64,000 nt of DNA from Schistocephalus solidus (Eukaryota; Platyhelminthes; Cestoda; Diphyllobothriidea; Diphyllobothriidae), in NCBI GenBank assembly GCA_017591395.1, contig WEDG01005044.1, forward strand, positions 62,001 to 126,000, given 5' to 3'. The notes below the pieces were generated by a model, which did not search any database, was not told the DNA's origin, and saw only the letters and a program-made list of their open reading frames with translations. The stretch's first letter is position 1. The number at the start of each line of letters is the position of its first letter. Both the position numbers and the translations under genes were made by a program. Below are positions 11,601-26,600 of this stretch, piece after piece.

Positions 11601-14600
11601 CTCCCCTGCTCCTACACCTCGAACGTTTGTATTTGCATAGATAATCTGCACGCGAATATAATGTGACAATAATATGTGTCTCAGTCAGGAGTTTTCAGAA
11701 TTATTTTCTGAACTCACGTTCAAGCCACCTTTTGTGAAACTGTGTAACAATAAAAGAACTACAAGCATTTGCGGGTAAACACTCATAGGAGCATTCTGGT
11801 TAATTCATAAAATAAAGAAGCGCTTGTAAGAGGTAAGGCTGAAAGAACACCCTTACTAGATACCTTATGCAACTATTAAGTGATTAGTGATTACCGCAAA
11901 AAAATTTAAGTGAAAGATTTTTCATAACTTATTTTCATTTTTGCTTGCCATGCATCCACCTGGCTATATTAATGCTCACTGCTTCGTATTATTTTCTTTT
12001 ACGTCCACACCCCACCTATGTGGGCGTGAAGCATAAAAGTTGACTCCACTTGACAATCAGTCTCCTTAATAATTTACGTAATTATTTTCAGCAAAGCACA
12101 TGGGGAATTAATCTCTTCCTTCCTGTCTTAAAGTAGCTGAATGGTTTCAATATTCTGTTACAAGCAGAAGTACTGTTCGGACCATAAACTTCGTTTTTTG
12201 TGTTTATTGGTTAGGAAGAAAAATATGGTAATGCTGGTTTTAAAATAACATTATTGCACATTTAATTTCGTACTTGCAGCACTCGCCGATTTAGAGACAT
12301 CATTTTAAAGTTACATATATTAATACATTTATGCGCTCCTGGTCTGTACTGTTCTTTAGTTTTACTGGCCTAATTTTGTTCAATCCTTTGCGAAGTATTA
12401 ACGACCCACCATATAGAGAACACAGCTGAAAACTGGCATCAAATGGAACGACAATTAGTAGTGTGATCGTCATTTTTAGGTAATTAATAACCAAATTGCG
12501 ATGAAAACTCGAAACCACAGCACCACATCACCATGTCGGTAAACGCTACTTCCTTTTGGCTCTATATTAATCGGGTTCAAGTTTACAAAGCTTCGGCCTA
12601 GGGTTCAATGAGAGAGAAAGTTATTATCTAAGCTTAATCGTTCTGAAATTTCAACTTTGGATACTAAGTGGCAGTCTACCTAACTGGCGAGAGCATATAA
12701 GACGAAAAAGACAGACTCCTAAGACTGATGTATTCACTCTCAATTTTCGTTGGCGTTAAGAATGCCTGATTAAGCAGAAGCACCAAATGGACAGAATGGC
12801 TAAATGTGTCATTTTAGGCAAATTGCTAGTATATTTCGAAGATTAAGAAAATAGCAATATGTTCCTCCTTTCAATTAAAATATAATGAAATGGTTTCGTT
12901 AACAGAGTAGACCAACGTGTTTAGGGAAGACTGCGTATTTAAGGAATTATTTGCTGTTTCTATTATAGTCCCTTTTCGTACTCTTTATAGATTTTCAGGT
13001 TTAAACTTAACATTGTTTATTACTGATGTATTGATAAACCCCTTGACCGAAAGCACCGAACGAAGGGAACTTTGATTCGCCTTTTTCCACTACAATGATG
13101 GATCTTTGAAAGGTAGATAACGTGATGACAGCTAAAGTCCTTATTAACGCCTAAACGCTCGTTCTAGATAGAAAAACTCTATTTTTCAGCCAAGCTCACT
13201 GATCTTGATTTAAGATGAAGTGCACGGGTTGATCACACAAGAACTTCCGTTCTGAAATCCTTTCGCATGGGTGACTCTTATTTTGACACTTCAAACTAGA
13301 CCAAACGCCGGATGTTCTTTATGCAAACCCGAGCCCTCATAAATATGCGTTCTTTAAACAAAACGTGTTTTATACGTGCACTAAAACCCTCGAGTATTCC
13401 CTCAAAATGAGAAGCATAAGAGTACGTTATAAGACTGTGGTTCACCGGCTAGTTTCTGGTCCACAATGATAAAACATGGACAAAACGTGCGACCTTTCGG
13501 CGCACGGTCAGACATTAATAGTGGAATAAGTCTCGTAAATAGGATTTTTAGGCGTGACTCGCGTTAATAAAATCGAAAAAACCTGTCTTTGCAATATATA
13601 TACCTAAATCTTGCTCTTCTTCTTACTGTTGAGGTTAAAAAGTGAACTTTTATGATGGAAGCGAAAGTTTACACCTTTTCAAAAAAGTTGCTTCCGGATA
13701 CGTTTTAGTGCGTTTGCATATGTTTTAGCCAATTTACCAACAAAGCAGTCACCAGTATGAACACTCGACTCGTCTAAAATATATTGAACATTTAAGGATT
13801 ACGTTATTAAGCTTAGGGGGCAAATATGAGGTGGGAAATAAAGCTTCATGCTATAAATGTTTTTACAGCTTCTAATTTTATCCAGGGTTCATTATACATT
13901 TTGCAATTATAACTAAGGAGGTAAACATTGCCTTGAATGGGGTAAATGTAACAACAAGGCTAGTTAAGACAGTTCTGATATTATTATCGACGCAGATGTA
14001 TTACTTTAAATCCGGGTGCAGTTGATCACTGGACTTAGCTCTGTATACTTTGAGTAAATAACAAATAATATCTATTGCCTGCAAGGTCGGATGTTAATAC
14101 TACATTTTATAGACTGGTCACTTCAGGCGAACAAGTTCCTGCTATATGTTTTTCAAGTCATCCTCATATAGTAGCATAATGTAAACTTTATACCCCTTAA
14201 CCACAAATTATAAGGCGTCAGAATTTGGTCGCATTTCTTTACGCTGTCATTCGTAATGTCCTTATTTGACAGTCCACACGCCCTGTCTTTGCCTGTTCTT
14301 TGGGATGATCCACGATCTCCCTCATTGACCCGCTGTTTGTGGGATAATTTGGTACATGATATCAGTTTGAAGGCACTGAATATGTTGTCGTTTGGGTTAC
14401 ATATCTCCTATGCTAATCAAAGTGGCAGTTATAGCTAGTAGATTTATTTGGCGATAGGCATCACAGGGACGTTTCCTATTTAAGTCACAAAAAGAAGTAC
14501 AAACCAAGGAAAAGCAGTGTATACGACATAATTTTGGCTGAGTCGAGAAATAACCCGAAAATATAGTCTCAATATCCTGGCTCCACTTCTCATGTTTATA

Positions 14601-17600
14601 CCTATTAGGAGAACAGATTACGTAAAATATCCATCAGTGCATAAATGCTTAAAAATAAACTTAGATGACTCGCCTTGTAGTGTCATTAGTCAGCAATAGT
14701 GCTTTAGCAATTAATTATTTATACGAAACAGCAACAGGGTTTGGTACTGTATTCAGGCATTTGAGTAAAAATGCACGCAAGAGAAGCTGCCTGGAGCATA
14801 AAATCTACCACCCAAATTTAAAAATATCAAGCACTTAGTTTATTCGGCTTTAGACGCTCGCGGATGAGGTATTAGCGACGAGGTGCCTGTTGATCCATAT
14901 CAACTACTCTCCGTTTTTCTTAATTAATCCTTCTTGAAAATCTGTTTAGTAATGACCAAAAGTGCAATTACCTCTTTTGACTTAAGGACCCTCAGCGTTT
15001 TGCCTGACTAATTGCTTTGAAATAATTTTTGTTTTTAGTTTCCCCTTCGAAAAAGCCATGAATGCAGTCAGACAAATGTTGCATTTATGCATAGAGAATT
15101 ATTGCCGTTTGTTCGATAATAAGTATGACAAATGGAAATAGTGTCAAAGACAGTTCTTACCAATTTTTTGAAAATATAACGATAACCTCAATTAGCCTTA
15201 ATTATCAGTCAAGCGGTAACGAGAAAAACAGCGGAAAAAGACGAACATTGGAGGAAATAGTTTTGAGGATATTCTAAGCTCTGAAAATTTAGGTATCGAT
15301 TCGGACGAAACGTCATGCATAAAAAAAGCATTGTCACAGACCTTTTTAATACTACCTTGGCAATAAACGACATTCTCGTCAACTATGAATCAATGATCTA
15401 ACCTATGATATAGAATTCAATTTTATTATTATTATTTATTATTATGGTGGTGCCACACACACATACAGTGAATGCTCCCATCGTAGAGTAGATTTGTCAA
15501 TCTTTTACGCCTCCTAGATCAGTTTGTACCTGACTGCGTATTTAAAAACGTGCATTTTAAGCTCGAAGATTTCCGCAAACGCCTTAAAGAAAAGGAGGGT
15601 CTCCTTGAAAAGAAAACAAAGCTCCTGGGAACAAACACAACTTGTAAACGTCAGCTTGAAACAGAAGTCACGGAACTGAAGGATCAAATTGATCTGAAGG
15701 AAAGAAAGATCTCACTGCTACAGCGAAAGGTTAGTTATTGCCAATTTTTGAGATCGCAATTTTATGGAGTGCTTGAGGCAGTAACTGCAAAATGGGAGTG
15801 ATCTGGTCCCCGAGTGAAGTAATGGCGCTGCATTTCGTTTTCAAGCTTTGATTATGAGCCCGCTAATTTGGAGGTGCATTTAGTAATTCGAGAAATAATA
15901 ACGAAAATAGAGTGGATATTTCTGATTTCTTTTTGGTCGGCAGCTGACTTTATCTAACCCTAATATATGAGTAAACTTAAAGTTGGTCATAGACCTTGGC
16001 TGGCTACTTTTTGACTCGAATGCTTATGTTTTGTTGACTGTACTTTGAAAAAACGTCGCACCTACACGATGCGCACGTTTTTTATGGGCATCATAGCTCT
16101 GAAGTTGAAACCGCACAGGCCACTCCCACGTAACTGCATACTTTCAGCGACAACCAACAGATTGCGTAATCATAGGAAGACAAAATGTTAACTAGCTCCA
16201 GATTAAAGTCAAACGATTTCGGTCAGGGTTCAGGTAGAACCTCCTGACTTTCCTCGGTTTCTTTCAGTGATTGATGTCAGCCTTTGTCGGAAATTCTTCC
16301 TGCAGTGGGAACGATTAAATGGCTGATTACTGATGCTGGTATTTCTGCCAAAGTCGTTTTCCATTCAAAACTAGCTTATTGCATGTAGTAGTAACCATAA
16401 GGTACGTAAATCTCCCATGGTTATTTTTCATGATAAGTGATAAATTACGCGGAATCACGGTTGAACCTTTCAAACCTACCGCACATTTAAAAGAAAAATG
16501 AGGGTTTTGAATTTAAAGTTTGTTATGACGAGCCGTAACATGTGCTGAATGTCTTTGGTATTTCCGAGAGAAGATTATCCATGGTTATTTTAAAACCAGG
16601 CGCTGGAAGTAGGTATAAATCTTATGCAGCGATGCATTGTGCACTCCTCACTATGCATGTTTTAAGGAATGGAGATTATTTTCATCAAAATTAGTGTTTC
16701 CATAGTTAGATTCACCCAAATTGTTCTGTCATTTTTCAAATGCCATTGTTCATTTTCATCGCAAAAGTAATTTTTTATTGCAATCCCAGCAGACCAGTCA
16801 GACTGAAACTAAGCTCATCATTGCGTTAGAGATACGGGTGTATTTAGTACTACACGGCCTACAAACAATTCTCCAGCAACCTAGTTCACTCAACTGAAAC
16901 CCTCTTCAGTTTTGCGGCTCCACCGTTCTGACTGTGTAGTTTTGCGTACTTGGATAGTCTTTTTACCGTAGTTTTACCATTTTTGCAGAAATTTATCTCC
17001 CTTAAATTTCGCATAGCACTTCAAACTTTAGGACACGTTTTTGTCGTAATGAAGTGACGCAAATCATCACGTCTTAAAATACTCTTTTCAACAGCGAGCG
17101 ACGTGTTCGCATAAAGGATTATGGCAGTGTTTGTCTCCCTATTTGACTTTCAGCGAAAATGTTAAAATGTCGTGTCGCATTTTCAGATTGAAAATTTGGA
17201 GGAATTAGTGACCGAAAAGGAGTCACAACTGGCAGGCGCAAAGTCTCGCCTATCGCGACTGAACACTGAAAAGACAGGCTCCGATGGCTCCAAGGCCAAC
17301 CTTGAGGACACCCTTAAAGAAAAGGATCGGCAAATTGAACGGTGAGCCTCGTATTAAGTTTTTTTGTGCAGCAGCTTAATAATCCGCTAAACGGACCTTG
17401 TGCAATTCAAGCTCATATCTTGTTGCGGTTACTGTAAGGGCTAGTTTACGGTTTAAGTTTATAGATAGGGTTAGGGTAAGAATCAGCGTCTGTGGTTGTG
17501 CGCGAGACTGTGATGAACGTTGAACCATTCCATTGGGCGGCCTTAGTCTAACCCGACAATCTTATGGCAGAATTCATAGCTAGGATATTTTTATCGACAA

Positions 17601-20600
17601 CTTCTCGCTGGGTTTTCTGTCTCAAACGAATCTTTAAATTTCTGAGGAGAATGTAGGTCGTTGCTCCAAATTGGTGTTTAAAAAAATTATGCAGTGTTCC
17701 TTTTTCGGCGTGCCTTTCTGATACACGTTCGAACAGGCCGTTTGAAAGACGTTTTCAGATAAATAAACCCAAATTATAGGTGATTGCAAATCAACAAGTG
17801 AACCTAATTGGAAAAATTACTTTTTTTGCTAACAGTATTTGTGCGTTTGATAAGATCGCTTGTTTTACCTAAAATGGCCATTGACCAATAAGTGAGAACA
17901 TTTATGAATCAAAAACAGCTCTTGAGGGCTAGAAAATTTTCAGTAAGCATTCAGACAAGGAACGGACCAAAAAGCAGAATTTTTTCCGCCTTCTCTGCCT
18001 CCTAGTTCGGATTTGTTGAAACGCTTCATCTCCTTTGTGGTGAATTTCGTTCGAGGTCACCGTTCTTAAGAAATTTTGACCTATATTTTTGGGCTCAATA
18101 TTTTTAATCCTCGAATCTCTCCATGAGCAGTGGCCATTTTTTTCTTAAGCACAATAATGCAGCAGGTCACAATCGTTTTCGCAATCAAAATCTCCAAATT
18201 GATCACAGTCCGTAATGTTATTTCCTTTTCCAGACATCTGCGCTATTTATTTGTCGTTGTAAAATCCAAACAAACAATTAGCTTAGCTATACGATCACTG
18301 ATTTTATTAACGATGCATTACTTTTGAGGTTATGCTTTGAAGTGGTAGGACGTATTTTGCTTTTACATATCAAACACGATATGATAGACAAACAGCCGGT
18401 TGAAAAATTAATAAATCAGAAGAAATATCCGTAAAACGGGTCAATCCATTTTGTGTTTTGATGTATGCTGTGTTTTAAACAAAACTTAGTCACGAGCCGT
18501 AAACTTTAATTGCTGACTTTAGCATGAATTTCAAGATATTATTTTGTTCAGTAGCTAGGCGTGCATCAAAAGGACGGAAGTTGGCCGAAAACTATCTTTA
18601 GTGGGTTGTTATTTTTAAATTAAATCACTGATAGTCAACACAAGTGGTCACCACGATTTATCACGATGGCAAACCTTTTTTATTGTTATTAGTGGCCTTC
18701 AATGACAATACACAGTACTCAAAATTGAGAACGGAACTTCCGCTTTCTGCTAAATGCTTTGGGCCCAAATCCAATGCTTTGATAAAATAGAGTTCTGTTA
18801 CCAACTATTGCGCCTACATACATTATTAAAACCGTCTAGAGAGGGGTGTGAATGTCATGGTGACACACCAAGGGCAATATCGTCAACTATGGATTAAGTG
18901 AGGCTCGCTGATTCAGCCCTCTCGCCAGAGATAATTAACTACATCGGCGGATGCCACACTGATAGAACTGTACTCACATATATCGTAAATACCAGATTGC
19001 AGACATTTGTATTATGAATTTAACTTGAAACTGTGGTTTTTCCGTTCAACCCACGAGTTCTAGCAGTTTACTGTTGATTTTGGTCTGGCAGACGATGAAA
19101 CAAAAGCGGGAATGAGGCTTAAACCGTGTCCCCGTTGTCGTCAATTAGCCTCGCTAAAACGTATGTTTTATGATGGAACCAGAAAGCAACAAATTAATGT
19201 CAGCTTAAGAAATTTATGATCACAATCAGCAGAACTTTATCCAGTTATTGGTCAGATCCACTTAGCCTCGCACGGTCAAAATATGCCTACACTTTAGGCG
19301 ACACCGAAAGGTTTCATATACGCATGTTCCTCTGGAGCATAACAGGAGCATAACTTGTCCCAAGTTCTATATGAGTGTAAATTGTGGCGTCTGATGCTTC
19401 AAAACTTAGTGACAAAGAAGTAATATTTCTTCACTTACTAACGAATCGTTTTCTGTCGGAAATTGCAATTTTTGAAGAAAATTAGAAAAATTGGATCAAA
19501 TCTCTGCACATTATGCGAAAAAATCTCTAGCGATCCGATTTATATTTTAACGCTGAACATCATATTTTATTAGGTTTCTGACTCTATACAGTATACTGCT
19601 ATACACAATGTGTGCGGGCCAATTTTAGCACTCCAACCCAGTCGGCGGTTTCCAGGAGGCTGGCTCGGTTTTAAAACCACCGCCGTTTTTTCCCTATCAA
19701 ATTCATGCTCTTTTAGATTTTTACTTTTTGGCATATTTAGGATCTGTTTTGAGAAAAAAGCTAGTCATGCCCATCCAGTGACCGCGTAAAACGCCTTGCA
19801 CATATATTCCCAGGCTTTTAAGTAAATGCAGTGGTTGTCTTATTCGATCCTGAATGTTAAAGGGAACTTTCTAGAGTATGAAGGACGTAGTGAAAGATTA
19901 ATAGCTGAATGGGAGTGTATGCTTCCATTTCTTCGATGTAATTATCAATGTTAGCCTGTATATACATCTGTAAAACAATTGCCTTCAAATAAGCCCTGTA
20001 ATAATACTTCTCAATCTTAAATTCGTAATAAATAGTTATGAATCAGGTTCTATCGAGGAGAGACGTTTAAGGGATCGTAGATGTTTCCAATCTTTCCGCC
20101 CTGGATGAAATATAGCTGAAAAAACAAGAAAAAACGATTTCTAGTCGTTTTTTGTATATACCGGAATTTTCCGTAAACACGGTGTATTCGCAGAAGTAGT
20201 ATGACTTCTCCTAAAGTCTGTGTATCGCATCTGCTATCATTACTACGTCCGTAGAGCTGTCTTTGCAAGTGTGAGACGGTATGCTCTTTCGAGTTCTTTT
20301 TCGTTCTTCCACAAGGAATCCCCTTTTCAACTCGTTGGATTTCAGTGCCTTGCACGAGGGTCGAAACTTGTTGCACTGCATATAAAGGAAAAACGGTCGC
20401 ATCCAATCGCATTTAGTCTTATCGCAAGTTCACCTAAGCTTTGATATGAGAGGTGCCTCCTGTGGTTTACCAAACTAGCTGCACTTAATTTTGTTCATCA
20501 TTCGCAATCCAATGGCTGTGAATGACTTCCCCTCTGTGGTCTGGATGTTTTTCTGTTATACACACAGGTCCTAGCTCCTCAAACTTTTGTTTATCGTGGA

Positions 20601-23600
20601 GGATATAGATTGGTAAAAACTCATTTTCATGGGATGGGGCGTGAGTAGTGGACGATGAGCACACGTTACTGTGTGAATAAATGACAGCTTGACCACCCTC
20701 CTAGTCTGATCAGTGAAGCGTATAATCCATCAGATGATTTTAACCTGTTGACTATTCGCGACGTTGGTGTGCGCTTGAGATTGCATGTCTCGGTCGGAAT
20801 CGGAGCTATTATGACCAGGCCACAATAACCAGGTGTCTCGTCTCGCCTCCATCATAACTGTCTGTTCCCTTCTGTTAGCATTTGTTTGTTTACTGAAAAT
20901 TGGGGTAAGTAGCCAGCCTTACTGATCCCTACCATAAATGCTGGAACTTGTTTATCTTACGAATCCTTGCAGGTCGGTGTTCACCCATTTCAATCTGCTA
21001 GAGGTTAGGTTTGTGGGAATTAAGGTTTAATTTTTGGTTGAGGTTCTGAAGAACGCAAATGATCACTTTCCTCGACTGGCGGAAATTCTTTCCATACAGG
21101 GATCAGTTCTTTTAACCTCATCTACTGTAAGTTCGCGTGTTATCGCAGTTAATGAGACTATTCATTTAATCATGAAAAATAAAACTGTGACTGCGAAAAT
21201 TGTGGTGGTGGTCTAGGGACCTTTAGCGTTTCGTAAGGATCAATTCATCATTTGCTTTGCACTTCGCTCAAGAATATTGTATCAGAGCTTTAAAGCCTTT
21301 TTCTGTGCATAATTTACTTCCCGTTTGATTGACATAGTTTATGTGTTTTTTATCAAATGTGAAACATGATATGCGTGTAGAACAGAGAAAGGCTACCATG
21401 AATCTCCATGGGGTGCAAGCCATGCTAAACAAAATTATGAACAGAATTCCAAATTGATGACCTATTCCTTTCAGTATAGAGTTAATAAGACCGATTGCAG
21501 GCTGCCGAAACTAGTTTCTTTCTCCAAATCCGTCTGGGTAGGAAGACATATGCAGCCCATTTCATTCAAATACACGTGCTGATGTTCCTCGCAGTTGTCA
21601 GTTTATATGTCCTTTAGTCCATATTTCAAACTAAAACTACGTCCAACATCTTCGTGTGTAAGGTGGAAACACCTGTGATTTCTGGTTTCCGTCTAATGAA
21701 ACTACATTGAATTAGTAGTGTTTTTATCTCTTAATCTTTACGCAGTTCTCTTATTTTGTCTGGACACTACAAAACCCTGATTTTATGTAAGCTATGTCCT
21801 TTTATGTAAGCAGTCTCAAGGAGAATCTTCAGCGACTGGAGAATGAAACCAACGAGGAGCTGGAATCTCAGAAGCGTCTCCAATCTGAACTGCGTTCTAG
21901 GCTAGACATTGCGCTGCGTGATCTTGATGAGAAGACGTCTCAGTTGGCTGAATTGCGCGAGGAAATGGCCCAGTTGCGCAGCGTTCGATACAAGCGTGAC
22001 ACCGAAATCAGCCAGCTGCAGTCACAGCTTGGACAGCGAGATGCTGAGATATCATCCCTGAAGCTGGAAAAGCAAATGGTAAGGCAGTGCTTACTTTTTT
22101 CTGACTTTTTCTAATCGCTCGACTGACCTACTGTTCTATTAGGCACGGAAAACGTGGCTGTACAGCGGCTTGGTAAGAGTAACAGAGGCAGGATAGAAAC
22201 TATTTTTCAGAAAGAGCAAACGGAGTTGAATGGCTTAAAGTGGTTTATCAAGTGCTACTGAATCTATAAAATCAATCCGAAGGATCAGACATGTTAAACT
22301 CAAACTTCAAATTGCTAAAATCGCGGTAATTAATTGTTGGGACTAAGCTTGTGAGCAGAGGAGTAGAATTTATCTTTAAATATAGGGTCATCAGGAGTAG
22401 GTATTCTTGAGTGTGGGCTGTGTAATCAGTTCTTAAGTCAGGACTCAGAGCTACAAATATAAAAACTTAACAAAGTGTTAAAAAAAAGAAAAGTATATGA
22501 TTGGCTTAGCTAGGCACGACTTCATTTACCTGATTTTCAGTCGCCATGTCCGCGGCTAATTCACATCCACTCAGATTGTTTACATACAGCCTAGAATTTA
22601 GGGCGAGTTTGACACATGTGCTGGTTGATTGAAGGCATATCAGTTAACCCTTGCCCTCTTCCCCTCTGCTCTCTGCTCCCTTGTTTGTCCAATAGCCCTC
22701 GTGTCAGCATAATTAAATATTTCTTTCGATTCAGCCTGTTAGCAGTCCCTGTCTATGGACTACTTTGTGCTGGCACAACTCGGTTTTGGTTTTTTCTCTG
22801 TGTAATCAGTATAAGTACAGTGACAGTTACTGCAAGGACGGCTGACTACATCACACGACCGCCCAAGTGTGTATGCGCATCGCTAGTAGTTTTGATTCAG
22901 CTGTGCTGTGCGTTACAAGGACTGCTTTGTAACCAGCTGGTCAGGATCTATACCATTTTTCCCATATTTCCTTTAAACTTACTTTCTGATTTCTTAAACT
23001 CTTCCAAAGATTTTCTGCAATTGAACACTTAATTCATTAAGTTCCGTTGACCTCTTTGAGAACAACGTGTTTGCAGTAAAAAAATCCTTTTTAGACAGGA
23101 TAAACTGTTTGCCATGTTCCATAGGGGGCTTGTCACTGAATTCGTTTATTTAAAAGGATTCTTTATATGAATATTTAATTGAAAACCCGAAAGTCTATTC
23201 GATATGTATACTTATTCGTACTGTAAATGTTTAAGGCGCTGTCTGTATGTCAAACGTAGGTCTAACTGATTAAGCGTGCGCCATTTTAATTCTAAAGCAA
23301 AATATTAGTTGTAGCCTAACTTATCTTCCTTCTTTCTCGGGATCAGCTCCAGAAGCAAATGACAACTGAATCGGAAATGAAATATTCGAAGATAGTCTCC
23401 GATCTCGAAGGCCAAGTGAATCACTACATGGAATCGGCGTCTAAACTACAGACAGAAGTTGATCGCCTTCTCAGCATGATACGTAATTCGGATTCGGAGA
23501 AATTGGACAAAGATAATCAGATACACGAGCTCGAGGAGTACGTCTATAATTGATTTTTTAAAGGTTTATGAGCATATGTGATGTTTATTATTAAAGGAAA

Positions 23601-26600
23601 AATTCAAAGGAGTACTTATAGTAAGAGAATCGTTGGCAGAAAATTTTAGCTCAGTTCATTTGCGGCTGGATTGTGGTGAAGGAAATGTAAGTAAAATTTA
23701 GTTAAATTGTTGGAATGAGTTCGTTGCACTTAGAGTTATGAATAGGTAGTGTGGTTAACAGTTGGCCTACTGGAACGATCTAATCTTTGCGAAAGAATCT
23801 GTAGATATTAGACACAAATTGATCTATATAACACGAATCAATGCTACGTAAAAGGCCTTGAACCATGTATTTCTTCAACCCCCTTTAATAGGCGTTTGGT
23901 TTTGTGTGGAGGAATGTTTGCCAAGAACTATTTGCTGAATGATTGCCTTTGAACTCAAAAAATAAACAAGCCACAATAGACACATTTTGATGCCACTGAT
24001 ATTCTTATCACTGTTCTGTTTTGCGTAAAAGACCACTTTCCGCTATTAGAAACCCCGCTTTCTGCTCTTCGAGTCACCTTCACAGTCCTCAAGTTCGCTT
24101 CAAGGTATTCCGATGTCCATGCAACGTCGAGACCTTTGGCGTCGTCAGTATCTGTCATTTATATCACTCGGAGCCCCAGTAGGGAAAAAGAAACATCCAG
24201 ATGGCTGTGCAGGGCTTGTGATATGGGAGACGCTGCTCGCCCATTTGCGCTAACGTCGTCATAAACCCTTTTGCACAGAGAAAGAAGACTGTTTATCACG
24301 GTTCTGAAGGAGTTAAGCACCTCCTCAGGTCGTTGAATGTGCGTATAACTCGCAAGCCGATCTCATTTACCTTTTCTCGGGCTATCTAACTGACTGCGGT
24401 GCCATGTGCAAGATAGCAGACGGATAGCTAGGCCGATTTCCGCTAATTAGTAGTGCTTGGTGATTAGACTATTGATTGGTGGATTGCTTATTATGTCCAC
24501 CGGCCTGCCGTACCTGGTTTACCTTGACTCCAATTTTTGTTCAGACCCTGGCGAACGTCATTCGAATATATAGGGTAGGGCTGTTATGGCTGAATTGACA
24601 CGATTTAAATACACGGTTACAGGGTTTTTTGAAAGTTCCTTACATAAAAGCAAAGCAGGTGTTTCGGTGAAAAAGCCAATGTTCACTGTTGGACTCTTAC
24701 TGAGTGCGGTGAAATTACGAAAGGGTTTGTTTACTTACAACTTTAAATTAATGAGCAATTATAATATCAGCTTTAGCCGTTAGTTGTGTCATTAGTCCAT
24801 GTCTTCAATGCAACTCGTTGCTATTACGTAGTAACTTCGATCGTTTAGCTGGTGACATCTAAACACGTTCGAACGCCACTTCTACGTCCTTCGAATGACC
24901 AATATCCATTAAATTGGGCAGCGCTAAAAGAAAATGGAATTATTCGTGTCGTGAGCGAGCTGAGTCATGCTTTAAGAGCACTTTGGAAAGTTGCTTAGTC
25001 GTGTTACCCATATGAACTACCACGTATCTCCTAATATGCGGACTATGACTTTACCTTCCCCACCAAGGCCTTTCATAATAGCTCACAGAAGCGAAAAGGC
25101 AAGTTCCATAAGGCAGCTCAGAAGGAGGAGATACTATCGCTGGGAAACTAATGTTATTGGCCCAGTTTCGGATTCCCACTCAAACCCATCACACTATCAT
25201 CGGCGACTATCTCTGATGGTGGGTCGCACTTCTACCCCCACCCCCATATGTTTCGGCAACATAGCAATTCTGCTCTGAAGTCTTCGCAAATTTTATGCAA
25301 TCTGGATGGTATTTCCATTTGGAAGTCAAAGAGAGCAGTCATTGACGGAGAAGGCGAGCATTTTTCAAAAGCCTTATCATTAAATAATTTTCTAAGGTGG
25401 CTAAGATGCACAGTGAGTGAAACCAAAAGGATTTAAGCTTATTGTGAAGCATTATATCTCGGAAGGATGCCATTATTTTGTATTTAATGAAGTCCTTTTC
25501 TGGAAAAACAAGGCAGTTGTAACACGATCAGCTTGCCGGTCGATTCGTTGAAGATGGGATATCTGGCCCACTTCGGTTGAATTGTTGCGAAGGTGGCTTG
25601 GTTTTGTCCATTTAAGTTCAAAATGGTTTCTTCCTGCTGCATATGTCTGTTGCTGTCTCAATAGACAGGTGGCTCTCATTGTTAACCTTCGACACTGCTA
25701 TGTGCCTCCAATATCGAGGTGCATACCTAGTGAGGTTACAGTTGATTTTGTTACAAACACCAGAATACCTGTAGCTTAACCGAAATAGAGGACTGATGGA
25801 GCACTATTATTCAAACAAGATTGCCGTAGATACGCACTTCATGAATTTTGCGGCATTGTTAATCTGCTTCTACTAATACTAGCCGCTGTGCGGCTGCTGG
25901 CGGGGCTGGAGAATGAGCTCTTAGGCAGAGCGGGACGAGTGAGTTCCATTAACGATCGGTGAGCGCTCATCAACGAAGGAACTTTATGTCACAACACCGG
26001 CTGTCGTAAGAGACGACGGAGGAAGCAAAGATAATTACATCGGGTTTGATGCAGCCTTAATCGTCTTTTCCGCTATTCCAATATGCTGCCTTCTTCGCTT
26101 AATAAGTCCCTCGTTTGATTCTGTGTGACTGCGCTTTGCAAACCTCTCTGTGGGCTCACGAAGATAAACAACGATTTTGAACGACCCCTTTCCTCCTGGT
26201 CCGCTTGTCATCCTACGCATTGCTGATGATGCCGGTCATCGCAGCAGACTGGGGACATTCTTTGACGTTCGTCATAGATTTGCGCTCAACGAGTGTATGA
26301 TTTCCCCACTGCCGTTTTTGAACTGTTTTGTGCGGTCAGCGCTGCCGAGTGAGGCTCCTGCCCACACGTTTGCCGGAAGTGAATAGTCGAACAATCGCGA
26401 ATCGTCCATAGAGTCATTCACTTTGTTGTCCACGTATCCATGGTTGCAGAGGCTTCACACACACACCTGCTTTTATGATTAATGACTGAATTTTCTGCCA
26501 GATTGATATCTGTATTTTGGTTTCACCATACATCCATAAGCGCCTTTGTAGACTTTGATGAACGATTTCAGCGGTTACGCATCCCAGTTATCGTTAAATT

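Noticed and set aside
20050..20444. Overlapping 120-codon (-) and 74-codon (+) open frames
   Set aside because: Both strands are open over the same stretch, no motif is recognisable, and the location is intronic.
22616..23032. 138-codon open frame rich in hydrophobic residues
   Set aside because: Lies inside a well-supported ERC intron, has no splice or family evidence, and its composition fits a chance frame or decayed repeat.
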